This document shows positions 32,458 to 40,617 of a DNA stretch of 64,000 nt, piece by piece. The position numbers were made by a program, and so were the translations under genes. A model generated the notes under the pieces. That model was given only the letters and a program-made list of their open reading frames with translations. It had not been told where the DNA came from and ran no database searches. Each line of letters starts with the position of its first letter. The stretch's first letter is position 1. This stretch comes from UBA3839 sp902776985 (GTDB lineage Bacteria > Bacteroidota > Bacteroidia > Bacteroidales > Bacteroidaceae), in NCBI GenBank assembly GCA_902776985.1, contig CACYSD010000008.1, forward strand, positions 14,377-78,376, read 5' to 3'.

Positions 32458-33126
32458 TTATTTATACTGTCGCTCTCCGAAGATTTTGGTGCCGACTCTT
32501 ACCATGGTTGCACCTTCTTCAATCGCGATTTGGTAGTCGTGGGTCATACCCATGGAGAGTTTGCAGAATGATGGTGAGTCGGAGAAGAATTCCTTGCGAG
32601 TCTGTTCGAAAGTGTGACGAGCCAATTGGAATTCACGACGGACCTGAGCCGTGTCGTCGGTAAATGAAGCCATAGTCATGATTCCGCAAATGCTGACGTT
32701 GGTCAGTGCCTTCCATTCTCCCTGTGCAAGCATGGCGTGCAGCTCGTCGGGAGAGAATCCGAACTTGGATTCTTCCTGAGCTACATGCAATTCCAGAAGA
32801 CATGGGATCACTCGACCTACTTTCTTTGCCTGCTTGTCGATTTCGCGCAGCAGTTTGAGTGAGTCCACAGCTTGGATCATCGTGACGAACGGTGCGATAT
32901 ACTTCACCTTGTTGGTTTGCAGATGGCCGATGAGATGCCACTTGACATCGGAAGGCATTTGCGGCTGTTTTGCCACGAGTTCCTGCACATGGTTCTCTCC
33001 GAAGATGCGCTGCCCTGCATCGTATGCCTCACGCAAATCCTCTACAGGATGGAATTTCGACACGGCTATCAATTCCACTCCTGCAGGAAGTTCCTTATGC
33101 AGTTTCTTGATTTGTTCACTAATCAT
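32458..33126 (-). CDS. YggS-family pyridoxal phosphate homeostasis protein
   Basis: The 222-residue protein is a single TIM-barrel fold of alanine-racemase type. Lys24 in AVSKFHPVEDL binds PLP. Other typical motifs are GQRIFGENHVQEL, WHLIGHLQTNKVKYI, SKFGFSPDEL, LSMGMTHDYQIAIEEGATMVRVG. The family buffers free PLP rather than catalysing a known reaction. A partial TTCATTC-type repeat lies between its start and the DUF4494 gene upstream. Its stop codon abuts a GC-rich repeat. Nothing about the protein itself is unusual. Confidence 0.94.
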   Translation of the reverse strand: MISEQIKKLHKELPAGVELIAVSKFHPVEDLREAYDAGQRIFGENHVQELVAKQPQMPSDVKWHLIGHLQTNKVKYIAPFVTMIQAVDSLKLLREIDKQAKKVGRVIPCLLELHVAQEESKFGFSPDELHAMLAQGEWKALTNVSICGIMTMASFTDDTAQVRREFQLARHTFEQTRKEFFSDSPSFCKLSMGMTHDYQIAIEEGATMVRVGTKIFGERQYK

Positions 33127-33131
33127 AATTT

Positions 33132-33158
33132 AAATGAAGAATGAAGAATGAAAATGAA
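33132..33158 (+). repeat. Partial TTCATTC-family repeat
   Basis: AAATGAAGAATGAAGAATG followed by AAAATGAAGG (plus strand) matches about 26 bp of the 34-bp repeat but lacks the GAATTC end. It lies between yggS and the DUF4494 gene. Confidence 0.6.
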
Positions 33159-33163
33159 GGGGC

Positions 33164-33613
33164 TTATTCAGTTTGAGCTTCGAAAGGGAAGACGTCGAGG
33201 ATTTTTGTTTCCTGAACGGTGTTGATTTCGTAGTCAATCAGAGAACCCTTCATGCCTTCGTCAAAACGCTTGACTGCATCGCGGAGGTCGCTTGCCTGAA
33301 CAAGCATAAGACTTGCTACTTTCTTCTCGCTTTGTGTCTTCTCGTCAAGAGTGATAAACATACATTTCACCTTGTACCATTTATCTGCGTTCTCGGCATC
33401 GCTTGTAAACATTTCAGAGTATTTTACTCGTTTGATATCCTTGACTTCGAGTTGACCGTTGCAGTAAGGACTGATTTCCTTGATTATGCGTGCTTCTGCC
33501 TCAGTAAAGTTAAGAGCATCTACAAGATATGGTTCTGTTACTTTCTTTGTTGCACCGCCTTCGAGTGTCTTTTCTGTTGCTACCTTACACTCGAACCAAT
33601 TGTTCATTATCAT
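33164..33613 (-). CDS. DUF4494 domain protein
   Basis: The 149-residue protein begins NNWFECKVATEKTLEGGATK and continues KVTEPYLVDALNFTEAEARI, a pattern I associate with DUF4494, a family of unknown function widespread in Bacteroidetes and in their phages. It is soluble, with no signal peptide. The end is acidic. A TAACTTTG box (33741-33734, minus strand) is a likely promoter about 120 bp upstream. Its position before yggS on the same strand allows a two-gene transcript. Function is unknown. Confidence 0.82.
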   Translation of the reverse strand: MIMNNWFECKVATEKTLEGGATKKVTEPYLVDALNFTEAEARIIKEISPYCNGQLEVKDIKRVKYSEMFTSDAENADKWYKVKCMFITLDEKTQSEKKVASLMLVQASDLRDAVKRFDEGMKGSLIDYEINTVQETKILDVFPFEAQTE

Positions 33614-33923
33614 TGCAGTATTTTTTATTATTAGACGTTAAGAAGTTATGTAGTCAAGAAGTTAAGACGATAGAAATAATCACTTAAACTTCTTAAACCA
33701 CTTAAAACTCTTTTGCTTTTTTATTTGTTGATGCAAAGTTACGATTTTTCGGAAAAAAGACGAAAGATATTCTATTTGATTTCATCGTTTCGTGAATTAT
33801 GCCTAACTTTGTAGGTTAGTTTAGGTCTTGAAGCAAATTAACTATATTTCATAATTCTCCGGAGCGTTGCCCGGAGCGACTAAAGTCGATAACACATTTT
33901 ATAATTCACAATTATATTAGACT
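33614..33923. other. Divergent intergenic region DUF4494 / pta
   Basis: This 310-bp gap holds no gene. It contains the DUF4494 promoter box (33734-33741, minus), a pta promoter box TAACTTTG (33804-33811, plus), AAGAAGTTA/ACTTCTTAA word repeats (33640-33700), and CTCCGGAGCGTTGCCCGGAG at about 33857-33876, which resembles the hairpin inside the GC-rich repeat after porT. Confidence 0.55.
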
Positions 33924-34928
33924 ATGGATTTAATTCAAAGTATTATCGAACGTGCCAAGGCTAACCGCCAGCGCATCGTGTTGCCTGAAGGAACTGAGGA
34001 ACGTACGCTGACTGCTGCTGATAAGGCTTTGGCAGACGGTCTTGCTGACCTCATTGTCCTTGGTAATGTAGATGAGATTCATGCTCTTGCAGACAAGCTT
34101 GGACTGAAGAATATCGACAAGGCTACTCTTATCGATCCTGCTACAAGTGAACGTCGTGAGGAGTATGCACAGTTGCTTTACGAACTTCGCAAGAAGAAGG
34201 GTATGACAATTGAGCAGGCTCGTGAGAAGGTGCTTGACCCTCTGTATTTCGGCTGCCTGATTATCAAGAACGGTGATGCTGACGGACAAATCAGTGGAGC
34301 TTTGTCAACAACTGGTGAGACTCTGCGTCCAGCACTTCAGATTATCAAGTGTGCTCCAGGTGTGACTTGCGTGAGCGGAGCCATGCTGCTTGTTACCCAG
34401 ACTCCTGAGTTTGGTGAAAACGGTGTCCTGGTTGTAGGTGATGTAGCTGTAACTCCAATGCCTGACGCAGAGCAGTTGAGTCAGATTGCAGTTTGTACAG
34501 CACAGACAGCCCGTGCCGTTGCAGGTTTTGAAGACCCACGCGTTGCAATGCTTTCATTCTCTACGAAGGGAAGTGCAAGCCACGAAGTGGTTGACAAGGT
34601 TGTTGAGGCAACCCGTCTGGCTCGTGAACTCGATCCTTCATTGAAGATTGACGGCGAACTGCAGGCAGACGCTGCGCTTGTTCCATCCGTAGGTGCTAAG
34701 AAGGCACCAGGTTCAGACATTGCAGGCAAGGCAAACGTGCTGGTATTCCCGAACCTTGAAGTCGGTAACATTGGCTACAAACTTGTTCAGCGTCTCGGAC
34801 GTGCCGAAGCCATCGGTCCAATCCTCCAGGGAATTGCGGCACCAGTCAACGACCTCAGCCGTGGTTGTAGCGTGGATGATATCTATAAACTCATCGCTAT
34901 TACAGCGTGTCAAGCACAGAGTAAATGA
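33924..34928 (+). CDS. pta: Phosphate acetyltransferase
   Basis: The 334-residue protein is the short, single-domain Pta (PTA_PTB fold). Motifs include RIVLPEGTEERTLTAA near the start, CLIIKNGDADGQISGALSTT, SFSTKGSASHEVVDKVVEAT, GELQADAALVPSVG, and ANVLVFPNLEVGNIGYKLV. It converts acetyl-CoA and phosphate to acetyl phosphate for ATP generation with AckA. The stop TGA (34926-34928) is formed by the first bases of the inserted repeat (AAATGAAG), which begins at 34923. ackA, its partner, follows 527 bp later, with the four-helix unit between them. Codon use is that of a well expressed gene. Confidence 0.96.
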   Translation: MDLIQSIIERAKANRQRIVLPEGTEERTLTAADKALADGLADLIVLGNVDEIHALADKLGLKNIDKATLIDPATSERREEYAQLLYELRKKKGMTIEQAREKVLDPLYFGCLIIKNGDADGQISGALSTTGETLRPALQIIKCAPGVTCVSGAMLLVTQTPEFGENGVLVVGDVAVTPMPDAEQLSQIAVCTAQTARAVAGFEDPRVAMLSFSTKGSASHEVVDKVVEATRLARELDPSLKIDGELQADAALVPSVGAKKAPGSDIAGKANVLVFPNLEVGNIGYKLVQRLGRAEAIGPILQGIAAPVNDLSRGCSVDDIYKLIAITACQAQSK

Positions 34929-35450
34929 AGAATGAAGAATGAAAAATGAAGAATTCGGTATACTTGATATGCAAAAAGCATTATCTTCGTATGTCAAACG
35001 TGAAGAATCAGTACTGCATCGTAAGAGTAAGGCTTACGCTGGTAGAATAATAAAGATGGTCCGTCATCTTTCTCGTGATAGAAGTTTACGTTCATTGCAC
35101 GATCAGGTATTAAGATCCGGTACTTCAATTTATTCAAACATTCTTGAGTCAGAATTTGCTCAAAGTCCTGCTGATTTCGCCAATAAACTTTCGATCTCGC
35201 TAAAAGAAGCAAACGAAACTATAGGCTGGTTAGAACTTCTTTATGAAGACGGAAGCATTGATGAGAAATCCTATGATAGTATGAGAAAAGAATGTGAGGA
35301 GCTATTAGCCCTTCTTATTTCTTCTATAAAAACAACAAAAATTAATCAACAATTAGTCAAGTAAGAGTGTAAGATGTAGTTTGAAGTTTTTTGTCTTATG
35401 AATTAGTTTGTTACTTGAATTCTTCATTCTTCATTCTTCATTCTTCATTT
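34923..35450 (+). mobile_element. Four-helix-protein unit between pta and ackA, 34-bp inverted ends
   Basis: The unit is 528 bp. The left end (34923-34956) reads AAATGAAGAATGAAGAATG and continues to GAAGAATTC. The right end (35417-35450) begins GAATTCTTCATTC and ends TTCTTCATTT. Reversed, the right end matches the left at 33 of 34 positions. It carries one gene, 34939-35364. The left repeat supplies both the pta stop and the start codon of the cargo gene, and the right repeat ends 6 bp before the ackA ATG. Solo and paired copies of the same 34-bp sequence occur elsewhere in the window. Confidence 0.78.
34939..35364 (+). CDS. Four-helix-bundle protein, S23/IVP family
   Basis: The 141-residue all-helical protein fits the family of 23S rRNA intervening-sequence proteins and their relatives (TIGR02436, PF05635-like). 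Key parts are KAYAGRIIKMVRHLSRDRS, LHDQVLRSGTSIYSNILESE, FANKLSISLKEANETIGWLE, then a last helix. The Avd proteins of diversity-generating retroelements share this fold, and some relatives sit in group II introns or rRNA insertions, so a nucleic acid partner is plausible. Its first six codons (MKNEEF) are encoded by the terminal repeat. It lies between the otherwise adjacent partners pta and ackA, on the same strand. Function in this context is unknown. Confidence 0.85.
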   Translation: MKNEEFGILDMQKALSSYVKREESVLHRKSKAYAGRIIKMVRHLSRDRSLRSLHDQVLRSGTSIYSNILESEFAQSPADFANKLSISLKEANETIGWLELLYEDGSIDEKSYDSMRKECEELLALLISSIKTTKINQQLVK

Positions 35451-35455
35451 AGCAC

Positions 35456-36652
35456 ATGAAAATATTAGTATTAAATTGTGGCTCGTCGAGCATAAAATAC
35501 GCTCTGTATGACATGACGGATAAGAGCGTCGTGACTTCAGGCGGAATTGAGAAAATTGGATTGGAAGACTCTTTCATCACTGTAAAACTCAATGGTGAAA
35601 AGTTCAAGACTGTTACTCCGGTTCCTGAACACACTGCTGGTGTTAAACTTATTTTCCAGGTTCTGACAACAGGTGAACATGCTGTGATAAAGGACCTCCA
35701 TGAGTTGGATGCAGTTGGTCATCGCCTCGTACATGGGGGTGAGAAATTCTCGCAGTCTGTACTTATTACCGATGAGGTAATGCGTGACTTCGCCGCTTGC
35801 AACGACCTTGCACCTCTGCACAATCCTGCAAATATCAAGGGTGTTAACGCAGTGAAGGAACTTCTTCCGGAAATACCACAGGTAGGTGTGTTCGACACAG
35901 CGTTCCATCAGACAATGCCTGACTATGCATACATGTATGCTGTGCCTTACGAACTCTATAAGAAATATGGAGTACGTCGCTATGGTTTTCATGGAACCAG
36001 CCACCGCTATGTTTCTGCACGCGTGCTGGAATATCTCGGCATCAAGGATGCAAAGGGCACAAAGATTATCACATGCCATATCGGAAACGGAGCTTCTATA
36101 GCTGCGGTTAAGGATGGCAAGGTTATTGACACATCTATGGGTCTTACTCCGCTTGAAGGTTTGATTATGGGAACTCGTAGCGGTGACATAGATGCAGGAG
36201 CTGTTACCTTTATCATGGATAAGGAAGGACTCGACACTAAGGGCATCTCAAACCTTCTCAACAAGCAGTCAGGTCTGCTTGGTGTAAGTGGCGGTAAGAG
36301 TGACTTCCGTGATATCCTCGCTTCAATTGCTGAAGGTAATGATCAGGCACGTCTTGCCAAGGAGATGTACACATACCGTATTAAGAAGTATATTGGTGAG
36401 TACGCTGCTGCTATGGGTGGAGTTGACATTATCGTCTTCACTGGTGGAGCAGGCGAGAACCAGTGGGAGGTTCGCGAAGGCGCAACCAACGGACTGGAAT
36501 TCCTCGGTGTGAATGTGGATGTAACCAAGAACCACTCTTGTCGTGCAACAGAAATGACTATTAGTAGCGACGACAGCCGTGTTAAGGTTTGTGTCATCCC
36601 AACCGATGAAGAGCTGATGATAGCTACAGATACATTGGCTTTGGTGAAGTAA
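35456..36652 (+). CDS. ackA: Acetate kinase
   Basis: The 398-residue protein has the family start KILVLNCGSSSIKYAL, VFDTAFHQTMPDYAYMYAVP, YGFHGTSHRYVSARVLEYL, CHIGNGASIAAVKDG, TGGAGENQWEVRE, and the expected length. It makes ATP and acetate from acetyl phosphate, completing the Pta-AckA route. Its ATG lies 6 bp after the inverted repeat of the four-helix unit. Any native leader between pta and ackA has been displaced or lost. A CCTAGG array and a very strong terminator follow. No defects are visible. Confidence 0.97.
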   Translation: MKILVLNCGSSSIKYALYDMTDKSVVTSGGIEKIGLEDSFITVKLNGEKFKTVTPVPEHTAGVKLIFQVLTTGEHAVIKDLHELDAVGHRLVHGGEKFSQSVLITDEVMRDFAACNDLAPLHNPANIKGVNAVKELLPEIPQVGVFDTAFHQTMPDYAYMYAVPYELYKKYGVRRYGFHGTSHRYVSARVLEYLGIKDAKGTKIITCHIGNGASIAAVKDGKVIDTSMGLTPLEGLIMGTRSGDIDAGAVTFIMDKEGLDTKGISNLLNKQSGLLGVSGGKSDFRDILASIAEGNDQARLAKEMYTYRIKKYIGEYAAAMGGVDIIVFTGGAGENQWEVREGATNGLEFLGVNVDVTKNHSCRATEMTISSDDSRVKVCVIPTDEELMIATDTLALVK

Positions 36653-36658
36653 GAAAGC

Positions 36659-36696
36659 TTAGGTTGTCCTAGGCAATCCTAGGCGAACCTAGGTCT
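36659..36696. repeat. CCTAGG array, 10-bp period, three units
   Basis: CCTAGG occurs at 36668, 36678 and 36688, separated by four-base spacers (CAAT, CGAA-type), so the period is exactly 10 bp. Degenerate TTAGG and TCTAAG words flank it. It lies between the ackA stop and its terminator. The same kind of array is at 61773-61817. Confidence 0.8.
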
Positions 36697-36707
36697 AAGA
36701 TTCCTTT

Positions 36708-36753
36708 AAACGAAAAAAGCCTGGAAGCGATCGCTCCCAGGCTTTTTTCGTTT
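36708..36753. terminator. Bidirectional terminator after ackA
   Basis: AAACGAAAAAAGCCTGG and CCAGGCTTTTTTCGTTT flank AAGCGA/TCGCTC and form a stem of about 22 bp with one mismatch. Both strands end in T runs, so it can serve ackA and the minus-strand secreted protein gene. Confidence 0.93.
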
Positions 36754-36767
36754 ATAGGTTTTAAGCT

Positions 36768-38939
36768 TTACTTAACCATAACTTTCTGTCCGTTGATAAT
36801 GTAAAGACCCTTTTGCAGACCGTTAATCTGTCCGTTGCGGTTTACGATACGACCGTCGATAGAGTAAACAAGTCCTTTCTTTGCCAAGCCGTTCTCAACA
36901 GAGTTGATTGCATCTGGCAGACTATCGTAAGTGAATACGTCAATTGAATAAAGATAAACACCATTGCCAAAGCCTAATGACAAAGGAGCATTGTTAGTTT
37001 CAAGATACTGAGTAACAGATGTACCTGCACTGCTGCTAGTCATTACATATTCACCGTAGTTGAGTCCGCTAACCTCAACTGTACCACGGGACATGAAGAA
37101 GAGACCGCTTGCATCAGTAAAGATAGCCATTGTGCTATAGCTGTCATGAGTGTTGTCAACTACAAGACCCTTAAATAAACCGGTGAGGTCTTCAGCGTAG
37201 GCAGTGCTAATGATAGTAGTTTCATCACTATCGTATGTTGGAATCCATGTACGCCAGTGACGAGCAGCGTTGCGTGAGTCAGCACCATCCCATCCGAAGT
37301 ATTGTGGAACAGCAACAATAACTCCGAGGTCGTCCTCTGGGATTTGCTCATTAGCTTCTTGTTCTACAGTGTAGGTGCGAAGTTCGTTTCCGTCAGAATC
37401 AAGAACTGCATAGTGATCAACTACCTGAAGGTTGATTTTTGCGAGAGTTCCCTCAGAGAGATTCTGGAAGTCCCAGTTGTGAGCTTCATTTTCTCCGTTA
37501 CCAACAACCTCGCTAAGGCGCATGTCAATTCCCTTACCTTCAACTTCGTCAATTGTGTACACACCATCTGTATAACCTTCAACTCTTACTACAGCAGTGA
37601 TATTCTTTGTAACAGTAACAGGCTCACCGATAGTGTTGAGGTCGTATTCAACTGCAACTTCTTCGTCGTCACCAGTTACGTAAATCTGCCAGTCTTCACC
37701 ACAGAGAGTATTGTTGGTCCAACTTACAGTATATGTACGTCTGTCACCATTGATACCTGTGAGAGTGAGGGTAGGAGCGTTAAGGGTGATTTCGCCAACA
37801 GAAACGCGAAGAGTGATTACGTCGGAGAACATACCAGTTTCAGAAACTGTAGCAGCCTGAATTTCAACAAATCCGTCACCGTCTTCGTCATCGCTGGCAT
37901 AAACATCGATGCTCCCGTCTTCAGGATTGTACATATTTGCACCGTATTCACCGCTTGTGAGAGCCTCGTCAGTGAATTTCTTCTTGTAAACAGGAGTCTG
38001 GGAAATGATGACAGGCTCGTCATTCTCGTAAACTATATTGCCCTCTCCGTCATATTGATATTCATATTCATAGTGGTCAATCTCTTCTGTGTCTTCAAGG
38101 AAGAGAGCAACTTCACCACGGTCAACAATACCATACCATGTGGTGCAAGCTTTATTCAATGTAGATTCACCAGCCTTGAATTCCAATGAGCGCGCATCGC
38201 CATTAACCTTAGTCAGCTTCAGAGAAGGAGCAGTAACTGCTTCTTCTGCACCAGCGTCAATCCAAACCTGGAAGCCACGGATGGATGCAGCTCGTTCGAT
38301 AGGCAGAGAAACCCAACCGCTGTTTACAACACGGAGGTAGAGGTAATTGTCGTGAGCTGTCTGTCCTTCTGGCAGTTCACCTGCAGCTTTATCTTGTGCA
38401 GCGTGAACTTCGTTAGAGATGTCCTCAACCTGGATAGGATCAAAGAATACCCATTTCCAATCTGTCTTGTTGCTGTAGTTCTGACCGTTAGGAACGCAGA
38501 AACCATTGTATTCAGCATTTGTCTCACCTGTGTTGTAACCACCGTTTTTTCCCTGAAGAACAATGATTTGGCCAGCAACCATGTCGCTTAGCAAGAAACC
38601 GCGAGGACCGGAACCGTTTGTAATAAGACCTCTGTCGGCATTCCAGTTAGGAGTGGATGTTGCCACCCAGACATTTGACAGACCTTCGTTGGAACAACGG
38701 TAGGGAAAATAGCCGTTGTACTTGATTTCGTCTGTAGTCTGATCTGCATCAAAATTGATTGCTGTTTCAGCCATAGGCTCACCGTTAATAGTGAGTGCAC
38801 CGAAGTCAACGTCTTTGTAAAGACGCATGTTGAACTCGCTACCCTCAAGAATAGCATTCTCTGTAGGAAGCTGAGCAAAAGTGTTAGTAGATAAGCTGCA
38901 CAAGAATAGTGCTGCTAAATAAGAGTAGAGTTTTCTCAT
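36768..38939 (-). CDS. Secreted protein with type IX-like C-terminal tail, function unknown
   Basis: The 723-residue protein has a signal peptide (1-22, ending NTFAQ). The middle is beta-rich and acidic, with two segments that start alike (APSLKLTKVNGDARSLEF and APTLTLTGINGDRRTYTV), which suggests repeated immunoglobulin-like modules. The last 45 residues (AINSVENGLAKKGLVYSID, GRIVNRNGQ, GLYIINGQKVMVK) match the tail shared by several large secreted proteins in this window and typical of Prevotella, close to type IX sorting domains. No enzyme motif is visible. It has its own promoter and shares the terminator with ackA. Confidence 0.82.
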   Translation of the reverse strand: MRKLYSYLAALFLCSLSTNTFAQLPTENAILEGSEFNMRLYKDVDFGALTINGEPMAETAINFDADQTTDEIKYNGYFPYRCSNEGLSNVWVATSTPNWNADRGLITNGSGPRGFLLSDMVAGQIIVLQGKNGGYNTGETNAEYNGFCVPNGQNYSNKTDWKWVFFDPIQVEDISNEVHAAQDKAAGELPEGQTAHDNYLYLRVVNSGWVSLPIERAASIRGFQVWIDAGAEEAVTAPSLKLTKVNGDARSLEFKAGESTLNKACTTWYGIVDRGEVALFLEDTEEIDHYEYEYQYDGEGNIVYENDEPVIISQTPVYKKKFTDEALTSGEYGANMYNPEDGSIDVYASDDEDGDGFVEIQAATVSETGMFSDVITLRVSVGEITLNAPTLTLTGINGDRRTYTVSWTNNTLCGEDWQIYVTGDDEEVAVEYDLNTIGEPVTVTKNITAVVRVEGYTDGVYTIDEVEGKGIDMRLSEVVGNGENEAHNWDFQNLSEGTLAKINLQVVDHYAVLDSDGNELRTYTVEQEANEQIPEDDLGVIVAVPQYFGWDGADSRNAARHWRTWIPTYDSDETTIISTAYAEDLTGLFKGLVVDNTHDSYSTMAIFTDASGLFFMSRGTVEVSGLNYGEYVMTSSSAGTSVTQYLETNNAPLSLGFGNGVYLYSIDVFTYDSLPDAINSVENGLAKKGLVYSIDGRIVNRNGQINGLQKGLYIINGQKVMVK

Positions 38940-38980
38940 AAAAAAGTTAATTTAGTTAGTTAAAAGTTGATTTTATGCTG

Positions 38981-39012
38981 CAAATTTACGATTTAGTAAG
39001 TGAACGACCAAA
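38981..39012 (-). promoter_or_regulatory. Promoter of the 723-residue secreted protein gene
   Basis: On the minus strand TTTG (39012-39009), 20 bp, and TAAATTTG (38988-38981) match the consensus, with the gene start about 40 bp downstream. Confidence 0.7.
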
Positions 39013-39045
39013 TAAATCTTGGTTTTTCCAATTATACCCTAACAG

Positions 39046-40422
39046 CTATTCCAGTTCTGGAGCAGAGGAATCTTCGAGCAACTTTGCGTTTATGCTCTTG
39101 TTGGTGATTACGCCTTTCTCCTTGAAGGACTCCAACTGGCGGGCAAAGTTGCCACGCCCGTCGGTAATCTGATTGCGAGCCTGCTCGTAGACATTGCCGA
39201 CTGATTGCAAGCGTTCACCAAGGGTTACAAATGTATCTGAGAAAGTGGCAAACTTCTCATAGAGCTTGGTTGCACTGTCGATGATGTCCTTGACATTCTT
39301 AGTCTGTCGCTGGTTTTGCCACAAAAGCGATACGATTTGCAGTGCAAGCATGAGATTCGTTGGGTTAACAATGATTATCCGTTCTCGATAGGCATCAATA
39401 GCAAGTCTGCTGTCGTTTTCCACTGCCAGCAGATAACTTCCCTCGTTGGGAATAAACATCAATACATAACCTGCAGCGTCCTTCACCTTCTTTGGATAAT
39501 GCTTGTCTGCCAGTTCACGGTAGTGCTTACGGACAGAATCAATATGTTCACGAAGGTGTTGCTTGCGCTGAATCTCATCATCAGCTTCGAGGTATTCCAG
39601 ATATGCCTTAATGCTGGTCTTGGAGTCAATTATCAGATAGCCTTCGCCAGGAATACGGACTTTGACATCGGGTATATATCGGTTGCCTTCAGCATCTACT
39701 TCTCCAGCCTGAGTCTCGAAATCAATCCCCTCGGTCATGCCACTGGCTTCAAGGATGTTCTTCAGAATTTCCTCTCCCCAGTTGCCTTGCTTCTTCGGAT
39801 CTGCCTTAAGGGCTCGGGTGAGATTGTTGGCGCTCTCGCCAAGCAAATCCGTCTTCTGCTGAAGCTGACTGATAGCTTCTTTCATCACGGCGTCGGTGCG
39901 TGCTGTGTCGGTCATCTTGTCTGAGAACTCTTTCTTGAACGTCTCGATTGTCTGGCGAAGAGGGTTAAGCAGGTTCTCCACACTCTCCTTGTTCGTGGCT
40001 TTCATATCTGCCTGCTGCTGACGAAGGTGCTCTGCGGAAAGTTTGTCAAATTCCAACCGCATGGTCTTCAGTTTCTCTTCCCACTGCCGCTGCTGTTCCA
40101 GACGTGAAGCCTCGAACTGTTGCTTCAACTCCTGCTTGGACTTCTCGTTCTGCTCCAGAAGCTCTTCTCTAGACTTGGCATGCTGCAACTGTATGTCAGC
40201 ACGTGATTTGTCGAACTGCTGCTGCAGGGCTTGAATCTCAGCAGCATGACTCTGCTTGAGTTGTGATATACTTTCTTCCTTGTGTTGTTCGTTCAAGGAT
40301 TGTATCTGCTTCAAACTCTTTAACTCTTCAGACGACTCTGCTGCCAGACGTGTCTTTTTTATGGCGATAAAAGCTGCCACTACAAGTAGCAAGGCGAGGA
40401 TTATGATAACAACAATTTCCAT
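39046..40422 (-). CDS. rmuC: RmuC-family DNA recombination protein
   Basis: The 458-residue protein has one N-terminal membrane segment (VVIIILALLLVVAAFIAI), then a Gln/Glu/Lys-rich coiled coil at about 35-140, then the RmuC domain. Typical motifs are KKQGNWGEEILKNILEASGM, YIPDVKVRIPGEGYLIIDSK (a nuclease-like strand), and GYVLMFIPNEGSYLLAVEND. RmuC limits recombination at inverted repeats, which is of interest beside so many dispersed repeats, though that link is only circumstantial. It diverges from the HerA-like gene. Confidence 0.93.
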   Translation of the reverse strand: MEIVVIIILALLLVVAAFIAIKKTRLAAESSEELKSLKQIQSLNEQHKEESISQLKQSHAAEIQALQQQFDKSRADIQLQHAKSREELLEQNEKSKQELKQQFEASRLEQQRQWEEKLKTMRLEFDKLSAEHLRQQQADMKATNKESVENLLNPLRQTIETFKKEFSDKMTDTARTDAVMKEAISQLQQKTDLLGESANNLTRALKADPKKQGNWGEEILKNILEASGMTEGIDFETQAGEVDAEGNRYIPDVKVRIPGEGYLIIDSKTSIKAYLEYLEADDEIQRKQHLREHIDSVRKHYRELADKHYPKKVKDAAGYVLMFIPNEGSYLLAVENDSRLAIDAYRERIIIVNPTNLMLALQIVSLLWQNQRQTKNVKDIIDSATKLYEKFATFSDTFVTLGERLQSVGNVYEQARNQITDGRGNFARQLESFKEKGVITNKSINAKLLEDSSAPELE

Positions 40423-40617
40423 GTTTCTTTCTTGTTTCTATTTTGCAGCAAAAGTACAATTATTTTTTCAGAAAAACACCTTCGTGGGGCAAAAACTTCA
40501 TCTTTATTTGACTTACAATTAGCCAAAGGCTAAAAAAGGGAAAAACTTTTCTTATTATAATTTTGATTATTAACGGCATAATTGTAATTTTGCAGAAAAT
40601 GCTAATACTATAGTAAT

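Noticed and set aside
35417..35450. Tandem TTCATTC units looked like a CRISPR or microsatellite array
   Set aside because: There are no unique spacers of 30 bp or so, no cas genes, and the block has a fixed 34-bp form that recurs inverted at 34923, so a terminal repeat is a better reading.
37302..38189. 295-codon plus-strand open frame
   Set aside because: It is antisense to the secreted 723-residue protein and has no signal of its own.
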